This document shows, one piece after another, positions 7,773-8,390 of a stretch of DNA of 8,390 nt. The DNA is taken from the NCBI GenBank assembly GCA_020435185.1, contig JAGRAA010000064.1, positions 1 to 8,390 on the forward strand. The letters are read 5' to 3'. Numbering within the stretch: position 1 is the stretch's first letter; each line of letters opens with the position of its first letter. Source of the DNA: Bdellovibrionales bacterium. GTDB taxonomy: Bacteria > Bdellovibrionota > Bdellovibrionia > Bdellovibrionales > UBA1609. The translations under genes were made by a program, and so were the position numbers. The notes under the pieces are model-generated. The model worked only from the letters and a program-made list of their open reading frames with translations. It had not been told where the DNA came from and did no database searches.

Positions 7773-8390
7773 TCAAGGAACCTCCACTGTGTTGAGAATC
7801 TCTTTTACAACATCCCTTTTACTGACCTCTTCTGCTTCAGCTTCGTAGGTAAGAACTAACCTATGGCAAAGAACATGATAAGCTATAGCCTTAACGTCTT
7901 CGGCAGTTACATATCCGCGACCGCGTAAAAAAGCATGGGCCTTGGCTGCCCGAACCAAGCTTATGGTTGCCCGAGGAGATCCTCCAACACTTAATAAATT
8001 CTCAAGCTGTGCTAAACCATGATTGGCCGGTTCTCTGGTAGCCATCACAAGATCAACGATATAATTTTTAATTTTATCATCCACGTAAATGGCATCCACT
8101 CGACTGGAGGCCCTCAACAACTCTTCTTTGCTAATAACAGAGTCTATAGTGGGAATGTCATCCCTAGACATCCTGTTAAGAATTTCTAGTTCATCCATTT
8201 TAGTAGGATAGACCACATCAATTTTAAACATGAATCGGTCCATTTGAGCCTCTGGCAAAGGGTAAGTTCCTTCTTGTTCAAGAGGGTTTTGCGTCGCTAA
8301 AACAAGAAAGGGTTTGTTCAACTTATAGGTCTCGTCACCAATAGTGACCTGCTTCTCTGCCATGGCTTCAAGCAAAGCACTTTGCACTTT
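7773..8390 (-). CDS. moxR: MoxR-family AAA+ ATPase, C-terminal part (5' end outside window)
   Basis: The 205 visible C-terminal residues match the MoxR branch of AAA+ ATPases, proposed cytoplasmic chaperones that help mature or assemble VWA-domain partners. Numbering from the first complete codon at the window edge: QSALLEAM at 3-10, the sensor-1 segment ATQNP at 32-36, GTYPLPEAQMDRF at 41-53 (conserved family block; R52 is in the arginine-finger region), the sensor-2 segment GGSPRA at 136-141, then a helical lid with GRGYVTAEDV and TYEAEAE. MoxR proteins are usually about 320-340 residues, so roughly 120 residues, including Walker A and Walker B, lie beyond the right edge. A GTG at 8387 falls inside the conserved core and is not the real start. 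The TGA stop lies 1 base before the DUF58 start. Its position ahead of DUF58 and the two VWA genes is the standard Bat arrangement. The family call is firm; the substrate is unknown. Confidence 0.95.
   Translation of the reverse strand, partial: KVQSALLEAMAEKQVTIGDETYKLNKPFLVLATQNPLEQEGTYPLPEAQMDRFMFKIDVVYPTKMDELEILNRMSRDDIPTIDSVISKEELLRASSRVDAIYVDDKIKNYIVDLVMATREPANHGLAQLENLLSVGGSPRATISLVRAAKAHAFLRGRGYVTAEDVKAIAYHVLCHRLVLTYEAEAEEVSKRDVVKEILNTVEVP
7781..7785 (-). promoter_or_regulatory. Ribosome binding site for DUF58 gene (TTG start)
   Basis: GGAGG on the minus strand, inside the last codons of moxR, 9 bases before the TTG at 7771. It decides in favour of the TTG start, which has no ATG competitor nearby that would keep the conserved N-terminal block. 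Confidence 0.8.

Noticed and set aside
8385..8387. GTG at 8387 as a true moxR start
   Set aside because: It falls inside the conserved QSALLEAM segment of the AAA+ core; the frame stays open to the window edge, so the gene is simply cut off.
1..8390. CRISPR arrays, tRNA/rRNA genes, insertion sequences, terminators or internal promoters
   Set aside because: No spaced direct repeats, transposase frames or RNA-like segments were seen; coding sequence covers practically the whole window and gene junctions are too short for terminators.

Overview
The window holds one tightly packed run of eight genes, all on the minus strand, so it is read from the right end to the left. From right to left they are: a MoxR-type AAA+ ATPase (5' end outside the window), a DUF58 protein, a single-span membrane protein of the kind found in Bat operons, BatA, BatB, BatC, BatD, and a secreted helical-repeat protein whose 3' end is outside the window. 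This is the Bat ('Bacteroides aerotolerance') or MoxR-DUF58-VWA gene cluster. It is known from Bacteroidetes, spirochaetes, Francisella and Bdellovibrio-like bacteria. Its components are conserved, but its biochemical role remains poorly defined.

Organism: the DNA is AT-rich (about 40% GC by eye). The proteins have Gram-negative style signal peptides, and the layout, with a DUF4381-like protein between DUF58 and BatA, suits a Gram-negative bacterium. My best guess is a low-GC member of the Bdellovibrionota or a relative. This rests on overall gene style, not on a diagnostic marker, and is tentative.

Layout: 8390-7773 MoxR (C-terminal two thirds); 7771-6896 DUF58; 6899-5985 membrane-anchored protein; 5988-4981 BatA; 4978-3908 BatB; 3921-3094 BatC; 3110-1200 BatD; 1207-1 secreted helical-repeat protein, possibly the N-terminal part of a soluble lytic transglycosylase. 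Neighbouring genes overlap by 4 to 17 bases or are separated by 1 to 2. There is no non-coding stretch, and I see no internal promoter or terminator. The transcript must begin beyond the right edge and continue beyond the left edge. Four of the seven visible starts are non-ATG (TTG for DUF58 and BatC, GTG for BatD and the last gene). Clear Shine-Dalgarno sequences inside the preceding gene support three of these four.

How the genes may work together: MoxR ATPases are thought to act as chaperones or remodelling factors for partners with von Willebrand factor A (VWA) domains. Here the VWA partners would be DUF58 in the cytoplasm and BatA and BatB in the inner membrane. BatC (TPR) and BatD (large periplasmic beta-rich region with a C-terminal membrane anchor) would complete an envelope complex. 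The final gene is translationally coupled to BatD. If it is a murein hydrolase, it would tie the operon to cell-wall remodelling; that link is inference. I found no system here that I would call undescribed. The most informative open question is the identity and C-terminus of the last gene.
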